DNA from: an uncultured Prevotella sp.
Lineage (GTDB): Bacteria > Bacteroidota > Bacteroidia > Bacteroidales > Bacteroidaceae
DNA: 64,000 nt
Assembly (NCBI GenBank): GCA_944320195.1
Contig: CALUGP010000003.1
Coordinates: 62,001-126,000 of the forward strand
Direction of reading: 5' to 3'
Part shown: positions 51,791 to 59,992 of the stretch, in pieces
Layout of the letters: each line of letters starts with the position of its first letter
How positions within the stretch are numbered: position 1 is the first letter of the stretch
Notes under the pieces: model-generated
What the model was told of the DNA's origin: nothing
The model's database searches: none
What the model saw: only the letters and a program-made list of their open reading frames with translations
Made by a program: the position numbers and the translations under genes

Positions 51791-53371
51791 ATGAAACGAC
51801 TCCTCATACTTTTTTTCGCACTGGCAATAGGATTCCCCTTCTCAGCGCAGACAAAGAAACAGACTACGCGGAAGAAGGCGAAGACCACGCGCGTAACCAA
51901 GAAACGCGCCACAACAAAGAAAAAGAAAACGGCCAAGTATCAAAGCAACTCCATCAAGGGGCTGCGCAACCAGCGTGCCGGAGTGCAGCGCAAGATAAAG
52001 GAACAGGAACAGTTGCTGCGTGCCAACAAGGCCGACGTGAAGAAACGCCTGGGCAACCTGGTGGCCATAGGCTCTGAGATTGACCGCCACAAAAAGGCCA
52101 TCGACACCATACAAAACGAGATAAACCACATCGACGGCAACATAAGCATGCTGGAAAGCCAGCTTGCCACGCTCGAGAAACAGCTTGAAGAGCGCAAGGC
52201 CAAGTATGTGAAGTCTATGCGTTACCTGGCCGCCAAGCGCACCGTGCAGGACAAGCTGATGTTCATTTTCAGCGCAAAGAACTTCGCCCAGATGTACCGC
52301 CGGCTGCGCTTCGTGCGCGAATACGCCGCCTTCCAGCGGTCGCAGGGCGAGATGGTGAAGGCCAAGCAGCAGCAGATTGAGGCCAAGCGCGAAGAGCTGC
52401 AACGGGTGCGCGGGCAGAAAAACACCCTCCTGGCCAAGGGACAACGCGAGCACGCAGCCCTGCAGGGCAAGCAGGACGAGCAGAAGAAAATGGTCAACAC
52501 CCTGCAGCGCCAGCAGAAAACGATACAAAGGATAATAGCCGACCAGCGAAAGAAAGACGCCGAGCTGAACGCGAAAATAGACCGGCTCGTGGCTGAAGAG
52601 ATAGCCAAGGCAAAGGCACGCGCCGAAGCCGAGGCCCGGCGCAAGGCCCAGCTGGAGGCCGAGAAGAAGCGCAAGGCCGCCGAACTGGCGCGCAGGAAGG
52701 CCGAAGCCGAGGCCAGGGCGCGTGAGAACGCACGGCGAATAGCCGAGGCGCGTGAACGCGAAGAGAAGCTGAAAGCCGAGGCACGGGAGGCCGCCAAACG
52801 CGACGAGGCGGCACGCGAGAAGGCCGAACGCAAGGCTCGCGAGGCCGAAGCCGACCGCATTGCGGCCGAACGCAAGGCGCGCGCCGACAAGGAACGCAGC
52901 GAGCGCGAGGTGGAAAGGGCCAAGAAACGGGCCACGGCAGCATCAGAGATGGACACCAACGACCGCAAGCTGAGCGGCAGCTTCGAGCGCAACCGAGGCC
53001 GACTGCCCATGCCGCTGGCCGGGCAATGCCGCATAGTGAGCCACTTCGGGCAGTACAACGTGCCCGGACTGCGCAACGTGACGCTCGACAACAAGGGCAT
53101 AAACATACAGGGACAACGGGGCGCCACGGTGCGCTCGGTGTTCAACGGAGAGGTCAGCGCCGTGTTCAACTTCGACGGAAGCATAATCGTCATGGTGCGC
53201 CACGGCAACTACATCTCCGTCTACTGCAACCTCGGCTCGGTCAGCGTGAGCCGCGGCCAGCAGGTAAGCACGGGGCAGGCCATCGGCTCCGTCGGGGCTG
53301 ACAACATCCTGCAGTTCCAGCTGCGGCGCGGCACGGCCAAGCTGAATCCCGAGCCTTGGCTGAGGAGATAA
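51791..53371 (+). CDS. EnvC-like murein hydrolase activator with degenerate LytM domain
   Basis: This 526-residue exported protein has an N-terminal signal peptide (MKRLLILFFALAIGFPFSAQ). A basic stretch and a long coiled coil follow (residues about 55-385, rich in Lys, Arg, Glu and Ala). A C-terminal M23/LytM domain spans residues about 410-526. The zinc ligands are missing: the usual HxGID site reads NKGINI and the HxH site reads LQFQLRR. This is as in EnvC and NlpD, which activate amidases rather than cut murein. A link to FtsZ-dependent cell separation is inferred. It is last in the dut run. Confidence 0.87.
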   Translation: MKRLLILFFALAIGFPFSAQTKKQTTRKKAKTTRVTKKRATTKKKKTAKYQSNSIKGLRNQRAGVQRKIKEQEQLLRANKADVKKRLGNLVAIGSEIDRHKKAIDTIQNEINHIDGNISMLESQLATLEKQLEERKAKYVKSMRYLAAKRTVQDKLMFIFSAKNFAQMYRRLRFVREYAAFQRSQGEMVKAKQQQIEAKREELQRVRGQKNTLLAKGQREHAALQGKQDEQKKMVNTLQRQQKTIQRIIADQRKKDAELNAKIDRLVAEEIAKAKARAEAEARRKAQLEAEKKRKAAELARRKAEAEARARENARRIAEAREREEKLKAEAREAAKRDEAAREKAERKAREAEADRIAAERKARADKERSEREVERAKKRATAASEMDTNDRKLSGSFERNRGRLPMPLAGQCRIVSHFGQYNVPGLRNVTLDNKGINIQGQRGATVRSVFNGEVSAVFNFDGSIIVMVRHGNYISVYCNLGSVSVSRGQQVSTGQAIGSVGADNILQFQLRRGTAKLNPEPWLRR

Positions 53372-53385
53372 ACCCAACCGCGGAA

Positions 53386-53497
53386 CACGCTGATACCCAA
53401 CAACTTGCAAAAGGCCGTCTTTCGTCATGCGAAAGACGGCCTTTTGCGTTGCGTTTTGCGGCCTTTTGGAAGGCGAAAGGCCGTCAATCGCAACAGC
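53386..53497. repeat. 22-bp-period repeat array 11 with palindromic tail
   Basis: The tail GAACACG...CTTGC is at 53382-53408. Units start at 53410, 53432, 53454 and 53476 (R, F, TTTTGCGGCCTTTT, then AAAGGCCGTCAATCGC). It lies between two convergent genes. Confidence 0.83.
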
Positions 53498-53515
53498 GGC
53501 AATATCCATACGCCG

Positions 53516-54064
53516 TCAGAAACCTACGCCGATGGTGCCGTAAAGGCCGTTGTACGTGCCGATGCCGGCCGTATGCGAAGTGATGTGACGGTATCCCAGG
53601 CCGACGTTCAGCTTAAGCCTGCCCGTGCCGCCGATGCGGAACGCCACGCCGCCGTCATACACCGTGTGCTTCCAGTCGGCGTTGCCCACGCTGCCGCCGG
53701 CCGACGCGCGCAGGTCTACATCCACATTGCCGGCCTTGAACAAGGTGTAGCCCAGGCCTCCGGCCAGCGTCGCGCTCTTGGTGTAAACCCGTCCGTGGTC
53801 CTTGTCGTACATGCCGTAGAGGCAACCGCCGTGCGCGAAGGCGTACATGCGCGGCAGGAACCTATAACCCAGCGTGCCGCCTATCTCCAGCGGAGACATG
53901 CCGCTGTGCCCAGTGCCGGCACCCACATTAAACTCTATCACCACATCCTTCCAGAACGAGGGGGCACCCCCTTGCGCCGCATCTCCACCCCGGGTGGAGG
54001 CCTGGGCGGACGCGCCGAGCGTGAACAACACGGCCGCAGCCGCAACGATAAACTTTTTGAACAT
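53516..54064 (-). CDS. Small outer-membrane beta-barrel protein
   Basis: This 182-residue protein has a signal peptide (MFKKFIVAAAAVLFTLGASAQA) and then about eight amphipathic strands ending YGTIGVGF with terminal phenylalanine, as in OmpA/OmpX-like barrels. VVIEFNVGAGTGHSG opens the barrel. The function is unknown. I chose the ATG at 54064 because the -7 element TATATTTG (minus strand, 54135-54142) lies inside the longer open frame that begins at 54178. Confidence 0.78.
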   Translation of the reverse strand: MFKKFIVAAAAVLFTLGASAQASTRGGDAAQGGAPSFWKDVVIEFNVGAGTGHSGMSPLEIGGTLGYRFLPRMYAFAHGGCLYGMYDKDHGRVYTKSATLAGGLGYTLFKAGNVDVDLRASAGGSVGNADWKHTVYDGGVAFRIGGTGRLKLNVGLGYRHITSHTAGIGTYNGLYGTIGVGF

Positions 54065-54134
54065 AAGCTTTAAATTTAGTTTAACCTTATATATTGCTTG
54101 CCTGTACGGTGCATAACAGTACAAAACGGCATTG

Positions 54135-54142
54135 CAAATATA
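54135..54142 (-). promoter_or_regulatory. -7 promoter element of the small barrel gene
   Basis: The minus strand reads TATATTTG, 70 nt before the ATG at 54064. Confidence 0.55.
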
Positions 54143-54305
54143 ATACAGGACAAACATATTCCCAAACATCCGTGTCACGCATCACCGTAGGATGTTACAC
54201 GTATCGGCAGATGCAATAGCTTGACTCTCAGGCGGTTACGGCGATAAAGATTCAATTTGACACGTAAAATTGTAACAAACAAATGTAAGTAAAAGCCCTC
54301 TGTGC

Positions 54306-54336
54306 TTGTCTGTTTGACAATAAAATCATACATTTG
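54306..54336 (+). promoter_or_regulatory. Promoter of the TPR regulator-like gene (-33 and -7)
   Basis: TTG at 54306-54308 and TACATTTG at 54329-54336 are spaced by 20 bp, as in the Bacteroidetes consensus. The ATG at 54355 follows. Confidence 0.55.
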
Positions 54337-54354
54337 CACGACAAACATCAGATT

Positions 54355-55935
54355 ATGAGGAACGCTTTTACAGCAATAATAGTGATACTCTGCGTCACAC
54401 TAAGTTGCAACGAAAAAGACAAAACGATAGATGTGCTTGCGCAAATAGACAGCCTCGTCGTCAACGGCGAAACCGACTCGGCATACCAGTGCATCACCAA
54501 TATGGCACATGACGCACTGGACACAGATGAAGAAAGTGCATATTACAACTTGTTGTTAACCAAAATCATTTTCACAAGCGACAAGACACCAAGCAATGAT
54601 TCGCTTATAGACATGAGCATAAAACATTACAAAAGTACGGGGAACAATGCCAAACTTGCCGAAGCTTACTATTATAAAGGTGGATGCCTTGTGAATCGCG
54701 GAAGCCTGGCAGACGGCCTGATGCTCATGAAAATGGCTGAAAGCACGGCGAAGAAAACGGGCGACACGAAGCTCCTCATAATGGTATACACCAACATGGC
54801 ATACATCAACGCCATGCTTGGGACGCCGCTGACAGGACTTGAGTATGCAAGAAAAGGACTGGCCGAGGCCGAACGCGCCGACAACATAGACTGGAAATGC
54901 ATGGCACAGAACAACATCGCCATGTGCCATTACTACAGGAAAGACCTCGACAGCGCACTAATATACATGCAAAAAATAGAACCTTATTTAAACATTGTCA
55001 GTGAAGACGAACGTGCCCCGTTCATAAACAACATCGGTTATCTGTATTCTGAAACTGGATTTTACGGCAAGGCCGAGCCGTTGCTGCGTACAGCGGTGTC
55101 ACTGCTTCCATGCGCCGTGACTTACACAAGCCTCGCAAAAAACTGCTACCGGCAAGGGAAAGACCGCGAGGCGGACTCTCTCATGAGGTTGGCCGAACCC
55201 TATGCAGACTTTGAGACCAAGGCTGAGATGTGCCAGTTCCTGGCTGAACGTGCCGAGCGCAAGGGCGACTATGAGGCCGCTTCAAGGCTTTACCGGCAGG
55301 CGAAGGCCATGCAGGACAGCATGGAAGCTCAGCGGCCGACTGAGGAGACGGTGACGATGCAGCGCGAATATGAGCATAAGGAGTATGCCGAAGGCGTGAA
55401 GAGCAAGGAGACTGCGGGCATCGTCATGGCCGCGCTTGCCGTGGCCGTGCTGGCGGCTGCGGGCGTGTCGTTCCACCGGAAGACGCTTAACCGTGCCAAA
55501 AGAACCATCGCCGAGGCCGACCGCAAGATAAAGGAACACACCGAGAGGGTAGCCGCGCTGGAGCGGCAGGACAGCCGCCACGCCCGCGAGGCCAAGGAGC
55601 TGGAGCGAAAGATACGCCGCCTGAAGGACGAACAGGCGGCCGTGATAAACAGCGGCAAGGCCCTTTATGACGGCATCATGGCCGGAGGCACCACGGCAAC
55701 GTGGAAGAAGAAGGACTTTGACGAGTTCATAGAGTATTACCGCACGCGCCGCCCCGAGGCCGTGGCCGAGGCGGAAGAGGGATACAGCCGCCTCTCGTCG
55801 ACAAACATTTTCTATCTGATGCTGGCCGACATGGGTGTGACGGGCGACGACATGCGCCGCATACTGTGCCTCACGGACGGTGCGCTGCGCACGATGAGGT
55901 CGCGGATAAAGTCACGGAAGAAGTCGGCTTCTTAA
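54355..55935 (+). CDS. TPR lipoprotein-like protein with membrane helix and coiled coil
   Basis: This 526-residue protein opens with a lipoprotein-type signal (MRNAFTAIIVILCVTLSC, cysteine 18). TPR-like helices fill residues about 30-330. One membrane segment (TAGIVMAALAVAVLAAAGVSF, near 355) leads to a coiled coil (residues about 380-440) and a C-terminal helical domain (NIFYLMLADMGVTGDDMRRILCLTDGALRTMRSR) that looks like a small helix-turn-helix. Bacteroidales carry many such proteins, thought to sense and regulate, but the output is unknown. It stands alone, and base composition is lower in GC at its 5' end. Confidence 0.75.
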   Translation: MRNAFTAIIVILCVTLSCNEKDKTIDVLAQIDSLVVNGETDSAYQCITNMAHDALDTDEESAYYNLLLTKIIFTSDKTPSNDSLIDMSIKHYKSTGNNAKLAEAYYYKGGCLVNRGSLADGLMLMKMAESTAKKTGDTKLLIMVYTNMAYINAMLGTPLTGLEYARKGLAEAERADNIDWKCMAQNNIAMCHYYRKDLDSALIYMQKIEPYLNIVSEDERAPFINNIGYLYSETGFYGKAEPLLRTAVSLLPCAVTYTSLAKNCYRQGKDREADSLMRLAEPYADFETKAEMCQFLAERAERKGDYEAASRLYRQAKAMQDSMEAQRPTEETVTMQREYEHKEYAEGVKSKETAGIVMAALAVAVLAAAGVSFHRKTLNRAKRTIAEADRKIKEHTERVAALERQDSRHAREAKELERKIRRLKDEQAAVINSGKALYDGIMAGGTTATWKKKDFDEFIEYYRTRRPEAVAEAEEGYSRLSSTNIFYLMLADMGVTGDDMRRILCLTDGALRTMRSRIKSRKKSAS

Positions 55936-56042
55936 GCCGTTGATAATCAGCGTGGTTGCAAAAGGCCGTCTTTCGTCGTGCGAAAGGCGGCCTTTTGCGT
56001 TGCGTTTTGCGGCCTTTTGCATTCCAAAAGGCCGTCAATCGT
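55933..56042. repeat. 22-bp-period repeat array 12 with palindromic tail
   Basis: The tail (around TTGATAATCAG) begins at the stop codon of the TPR gene, 55933-55960. Units start at 55961, 55983, 56005 and 56027. The end away from the tail runs into element M4. Confidence 0.87.
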
Positions 56043-56374
56043 GTTCATCCGCAAATCTTTTGGATGGACATATGGCTCTATCAAATGTGACACATTATTT
56101 CATTTACAAATACATCCTGCCATAATCCAGGCAGTCGGTAACTGTCATTCCGCGCTCCGACGCGGAATCCAGTAAATACCGCATATGCTGTTTGATGTAT
56201 AGGATGTTCTCTGGATTCCGCGTCGGAGCGCGGAATGACAGTTACCGACCGCCTGGATTAAGGTTGGATGGTGTTATTAATAGAACTTATTTTTAATCCA
56301 AAAGGTTTGCGGATGAACCGCCAATCAGGAATTGGTTTACGGGAGGGCGGTTGCCGGTCGGGCGAAAGGCCGTG
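55936..56374. other. Intergenic region between TPR gene and recO
   Basis: No gene is seen in these 439 bp. It is taken up almost entirely by array 12 and the MITE-like element M4. Confidence 0.75.
56043..56318. mobile_element. MITE-like element M4, long form with nested palindrome
   Basis: The 276-bp element matches M3 at nearly every position, with terminal repeats GTTCATCCGCAAATC (one change) and GCGGATGAAC, and the same inner palindrome (about 56123-56261). Repeat-like GTCAATC lies on its left and GCCAATC on its right. Confidence 0.85.
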
Positions 56375-57100
56375 TCAGTCGAACAGCTCCTTTAACACCG
56401 GCAGCGACTTCAGTTCGGGAAAATCGGGCACGTGTATCTGGTAATACCTTAATATGATGTCGGCCATGTGGCCCCGTTCCGTGCGCGACATCTTGTAGAG
56501 ATGCATCGTGGCGTAGTTCATCCTGAGCAGCAGCTTTATCTTCTCGGCCTCTTCCGGGGGCAGGCAGTCGGCGTGCGTTGGCGCGTCCGTGCGGAAGCAG
56601 CTGGCGCGGAGGTCGAAGCGGCAGCCTGCGGTGTAGCCGTCGAGATTGGGGTAGAAGCCGAGGAACCTGGCCAGGCGCATCATGAAAACAAGGTGGAAGT
56701 TGGCGAAGTGCGAGGCGCATCCGTCGAGCCACATCACGCTGTTCTCCACGTAGGCGAAGAGCGTCTCGTCGGCCAGCTCGCCCCTTGTCGCGCTGCGCAG
56801 GAACTCCGCCGTGAACATGGCTATTGCCAGTTTCGGCGGGCTGAAGGGTATCGACGTGAAGGGCACGGCCACCCGCGCCTCCTTGAGTCGCTGCAGGCGG
56901 GAGCGCTGGCGCAGGTCTATCACGGCCTCTATGATGAAAAGCGGCTGGAAATATTGCTTCTTCAGCTTTGCCTTCGGCGACTTGGACAGCGTGGCGATGC
57001 ATGCCACCCGGCCGTGGCCGGCTGTGAGCAGGTCTACTACGGTCTTCGTCTCGCCGTATCTGAATGAGTGCAGCACGATGGCCCTTGTGGTTACAAGCAT
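56375..57100 (-). CDS. recO: DNA repair protein RecO
   Basis: This 241-residue protein loads RecA with RecF/RecR. The N-terminal OB fold begins MLVTTRAIVLHSFRYGETKTVVDLLT, then a helical domain follows. In place of the zinc-binding cysteines of some family members it keeps only scattered cysteines (GCRFDLRASCF). The frame is open to 57142 (MADLHNHNHYN), but the family N-terminus favours 57100. A minus-strand TATTTTTG at 57171-57178 is the likely promoter. Confidence 0.88.
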   Translation of the reverse strand: MLVTTRAIVLHSFRYGETKTVVDLLTAGHGRVACIATLSKSPKAKLKKQYFQPLFIIEAVIDLRQRSRLQRLKEARVAVPFTSIPFSPPKLAIAMFTAEFLRSATRGELADETLFAYVENSVMWLDGCASHFANFHLVFMMRLARFLGFYPNLDGYTAGCRFDLRASCFRTDAPTHADCLPPEEAEKIKLLLRMNYATMHLYKMSRTERGHMADIILRYYQIHVPDFPELKSLPVLKELFD

Positions 57101-57170
57101 GTCGTAAGTGTTGTAATGGTTGTGATTGTGAAGGTCGGCCAAAAGCCTTCCTTATGTGGTTTGAACCATG

Positions 57171-57178
57171 CAAAAATA
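57171..57178 (-). promoter_or_regulatory. -7 promoter element of recO
   Basis: The minus strand reads TATTTTTG. Confidence 0.5.
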
Positions 57179-57242
57179 CACAAAAATAAGCTGTGTGCGA
57201 GAAAAAATGGCGAAAAAGTTTGGCGGATTGAAATAAAACCCC

Positions 57243-57250
57243 TACCTTTG
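57243..57250 (+). promoter_or_regulatory. -7 promoter element of tRNA-Glu and rpsT
   Basis: TACCTTTG lies 20 nt before the tRNA 5' end. TTTG at 57219-57222 (in AGTTTGG) is spaced by 20 bp as a -33 element. Confidence 0.65.
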
Positions 57251-57270
57251 CACCGCAAAATCGTAACGAT

Positions 57271-57342
57271 GGTCCCTTCGTCTATCGGTTAGGACGAGAG
57301 ATTTTCATTCTCTAAAGAGGAGTTCGACTCTCCTAGGGACTA
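57271..57342 (+). tRNA. tRNA-Glu (anticodon TTC)
   Basis: This 72-nt cloverleaf has acceptor arms GGTCCCT and AGGGACT (closing G-U pair), the anticodon stem AGAGA/TCTCT around TTTTCAT with TTC at the anticodon, and the T arm AGGAG-TTCGACT-CTCCT. CCA is not encoded, as is usual in Bacteroidetes. rpsT starts 34 bp downstream and may share the transcript. Confidence 0.97.
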
Positions 57343-57376
57343 CAATAAAACAACAAGGAAAAGGAATAAAGCAAAG

Positions 57377-57631
57377 ATGGCAAATCACAAATCATCAGTT
57401 AAGAGAATCCGTCAGGACAAGAAACGTACATTGCACAATAAATATTATGCAAAAACCATGCGTAACGCCGTGCGCAAGTTGCGCGCCATGACTGACAGGG
57501 AAGAGGCTTTGAAGCTCTACCCCTCGGTGCAGAAGATGCTTGACAAGTTGGCAAAGACTAACATCATCCACAAGAACAAGGCTGCCAACCTGAAGTCGAG
57601 CCTCGCTTGCCATGTGAACAAGTTGGGATAA
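57377..57631 (+). CDS. rpsT: Small ribosomal subunit protein bS20
   Basis: This 84-residue basic protein binds 16S r[20 protein letters not shown] at the N-terminus and the [20 protein letters not shown] end are characteristic. It follows tRNA-Glu closely, so a shared transcript is likely. Confidence 0.97.
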   Translation: MANHKSSVKRIRQDKKRTLHNKYYAKTMRNAVRKLRAMTDREEALKLYPSVQKMLDKLAKTNIIHKNKAANLKSSLACHVNKLG

Positions 57632-57863
57632 AGCGAATTATAAATAAGAGATAAGTTGGTTTGCGGCTGTGATCTCCAAGAGTGGGGGTTGCAGCCATTT
57701 TTTTGTGCCGTCAGGCTTGCGTAAGGGCGCGGATGGGGCAGTGGAAAACGTGCGTGCGGCCGGTTTCCCGGTCAGGTCGCCCCTTGTCTGCCGCCGGTCT
57801 GTTTCTCGTCGGTTAAGAAATAGTTTTTAAGAATTAAAATTTCGCCATGTTGTTTTTTTTGCG

Positions 57864-57871
57864 TACTTTTG
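57864..57871 (+). promoter_or_regulatory. -7 promoter element of gyrB
   Basis: TACTTTTG lies 25 nt before the ATG at 57897. Confidence 0.6.
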
Positions 57872-57896
57872 CAAGTCAATATACATTAACTTGAAA

Positions 57897-59870
57897 ATGG
57901 CAGAAATTCAGAACAACGAGAACAATTATTCGGCCAGTAACATCCAGGTGCTCGAGGGCCTGGAGGCGGTGCGCAAGCGCCCGGCGATGTACATAGGCGA
58001 CATCAGCGAGAAAGGTCTGCACCACTTGGTCAACGAGACCGTGGACAACTCCATCGACGAGGCCATGGCCGGATATTGTACCCATATAGAAGTTACAATC
58101 AACGAGGACAACTCTATCACCGTGCAGGACAACGGCCGAGGAATCCCCGTAGACGAACACGAGAAGCTGCACAAGTCGGCGTTGGAAGTCGTAATGACCG
58201 TGCTCCACGCCGGAGGCAAGTTTGACAAAGGCTCTTACAAGGTGTCTGGCGGCTTGCACGGCGTGGGTGTTTCGTGTGTCAACGCCCTGTCGACGCACAT
58301 GCTTTCGCAGGTGTTCCGCGACGGCAAGATATACCAGCAGGAATATGAGAAGGGCAAGCCCCTGTACCCCGTGAAGGTGGTAGGCGAGACGGAGTTGCGC
58401 GGCACGCGCCAGCAGTTCTGGCCGGATCCCACGATCTTCACTACCACTCTTTATAAATACGACATCATCGCCAAGCGCATGCGTGAGCTTGCTTACCTCA
58501 ACGCCGGCATAAAAATCACGCTTACCGACCTTCGTCCGGATGAAGAGGGGCACACGAAGCAGGAGGTGTTCCACGCCGTTGACGGCCTCAAGGAGTTCGT
58601 CCGCTACATCGACCGCCACCGCACGCACCTCTTCGACGATGTGATATATCTCAAGACCGAGAAGCAGGGCATACCCATCGAGGTGGCCGTGATGTACAAC
58701 ACCGACTATTCGGAGAACATCCACTCTTACGTCAACAACATCAACACCATCGAGGGAGGCACACACCTCGTGGGATTCCGCATGGCCCTGACCTCGACTC
58801 TTAAGAAGTACGCCGACAACGACCCGGCAATCTCGAAGCAGATAGAGAAAGCCAAGATTGAAATAGCCGGCGAAGACTTCCGCGAAGGACTGACCGCCGT
58901 AATATCGATAAAGGTGGCCGAGCCGCAGTTCGAGGGCCAGACGAAGACCAAGCTGGGTAACAGCGAAGTGACGGGAGCCGTGCGCCAGGCCGTCTCTGAG
59001 GCCCTTTCATACTATCTGGAAGAGCACCCGAAGGAGGCGAAGATGATATGCGACAAGGTGATTCTCGCCGCCACGGCGCGCATCGCGGCGCGAAAGGCGC
59101 GTGAAAGCGTGCAGCGCAAGAATCCCATGAGTGGCGGAGGACTGCCTGGAAAACTGGCCGACTGCTCTAACAAAGACCCCAAGGAATGCGAGATTTTCCT
59201 TGTCGAGGGAGACTCTGCGGGCGGCTCCGCCAAGCAGGGACGCAACCGCTTCACGCAGGCCATACTGCCTTTGAGGGGTAAAATCCTGAACGTTGAGAAA
59301 GTGATGTGGCACAAGGTGTTCGAGAGCGAGTCGGTAATGAACATCATCCAGAGCATCGGCGTGCGCTTTGGCGTTGACGGCGAGGACGACAAGGAGGCAA
59401 ACATCGACAAGTTGCGCTACGACAAAATCATCATAATGACCGACGCCGATGTCGATGGTTCGCACATCGACACGCTGATAATGACGCTCTTCTACCGCTT
59501 CATGCCGAAAGTTATACAGGAAGGCCACTTGTACATAGCCACGCCGCCGCTTTACCTCTGCACGTATAAGAACAAGGTCAAAGAGTACTGCTACACCGAC
59601 CAGCAGCGCCAGGCGTTCCTCGACAAGTATGGAGAGGGTGTGGACGACGGCAAGAACATACACACACAACGCTACAAAGGTCTTGGTGAGATGAATCCCG
59701 AGCAGCTCTGGGAGACTACCATGAACCCTGAGACGCGCCTTCTCAAACAGGTTACGATAGAGAATGCGGCCGAGGCCGACGAGATATTTTCCATGCTCAT
59801 GGGCGACGATGTGGAGCCGCGCCGCCAGTTTATTGAGCAGAACGCCACTTACGCCAACATCGACGCATGA
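57897..59870 (+). CDS. gyrB: DNA gyrase subunit B
   Basis: This 657-residue ATPase subunit drives negative supercoiling with GyrA. The GHKL fold shows ETVDNSIDEAMAGY, DNGRGIPVDEH and GGLHGVGVSCVNALS. The TOPRIM domain shows EIFLVEGDSAGGSAKQ and DADVDGSHIDTL. The length fits GyrB without the insert seen in some proteobacteria; ParE is a less likely alternative given the KVMWHKVFESE-to-end pattern. The ATG at 57897 is preferred over the TTG at 57891. It faces the OPT gene across a word hairpin. Confidence 0.95.
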   Translation: MAEIQNNENNYSASNIQVLEGLEAVRKRPAMYIGDISEKGLHHLVNETVDNSIDEAMAGYCTHIEVTINEDNSITVQDNGRGIPVDEHEKLHKSALEVVMTVLHAGGKFDKGSYKVSGGLHGVGVSCVNALSTHMLSQVFRDGKIYQQEYEKGKPLYPVKVVGETELRGTRQQFWPDPTIFTTTLYKYDIIAKRMRELAYLNAGIKITLTDLRPDEEGHTKQEVFHAVDGLKEFVRYIDRHRTHLFDDVIYLKTEKQGIPIEVAVMYNTDYSENIHSYVNNINTIEGGTHLVGFRMALTSTLKKYADNDPAISKQIEKAKIEIAGEDFREGLTAVISIKVAEPQFEGQTKTKLGNSEVTGAVRQAVSEALSYYLEEHPKEAKMICDKVILAATARIAARKARESVQRKNPMSGGGLPGKLADCSNKDPKECEIFLVEGDSAGGSAKQGRNRFTQAILPLRGKILNVEKVMWHKVFESESVMNIIQSIGVRFGVDGEDDKEANIDKLRYDKIIIMTDADVDGSHIDTLIMTLFYRFMPKVIQEGHLYIATPPLYLCTYKNKVKEYCYTDQQRQAFLDKYGEGVDDGKNIHTQRYKGLGEMNPEQLWETTMNPETRLLKQVTIENAAEADEIFSMLMGDDVEPRRQFIEQNATYANIDA

Positions 59871-59873
59871 TGT

Positions 59874-59992
59874 AAAGGTGGGAAGGTGAGAAAGTAAGAA
59901 GGTGAGAAAGAAGTGCTGAAATGCAGCAATCTTTCTCACCTTCTTACTTTATTTGTTTCTTACTTTCTCACCTTCTCACTTTCTCACCTTTT
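59874..59992. repeat. Long word hairpin H6 (8-bp words)
   Basis: The left arm (59874-59910) is four 8-bp words of GGTGAGAA type (first GGTGGGAA, third AGTAAGAA). The right part (59931-59992) is longer, with extra words. It fills the gap between convergent gyrB and OPT genes and contains the last codon and stop of the OPT gene. Confidence 0.83.

Noticed and set aside
54065-54178. 38-residue N-terminal extension of the small barrel gene
   Set aside because: The -7 element at 54135-54142 lies within it, and the signal peptide begins at 54064.
57649-57860. Possible small gene or structured leader between rpsT and gyrB
   Set aside because: No open frame with a start signal and no hairpin beyond a weak GGCTG...CAGCC terminator-like stretch near 57664-57697 was found.
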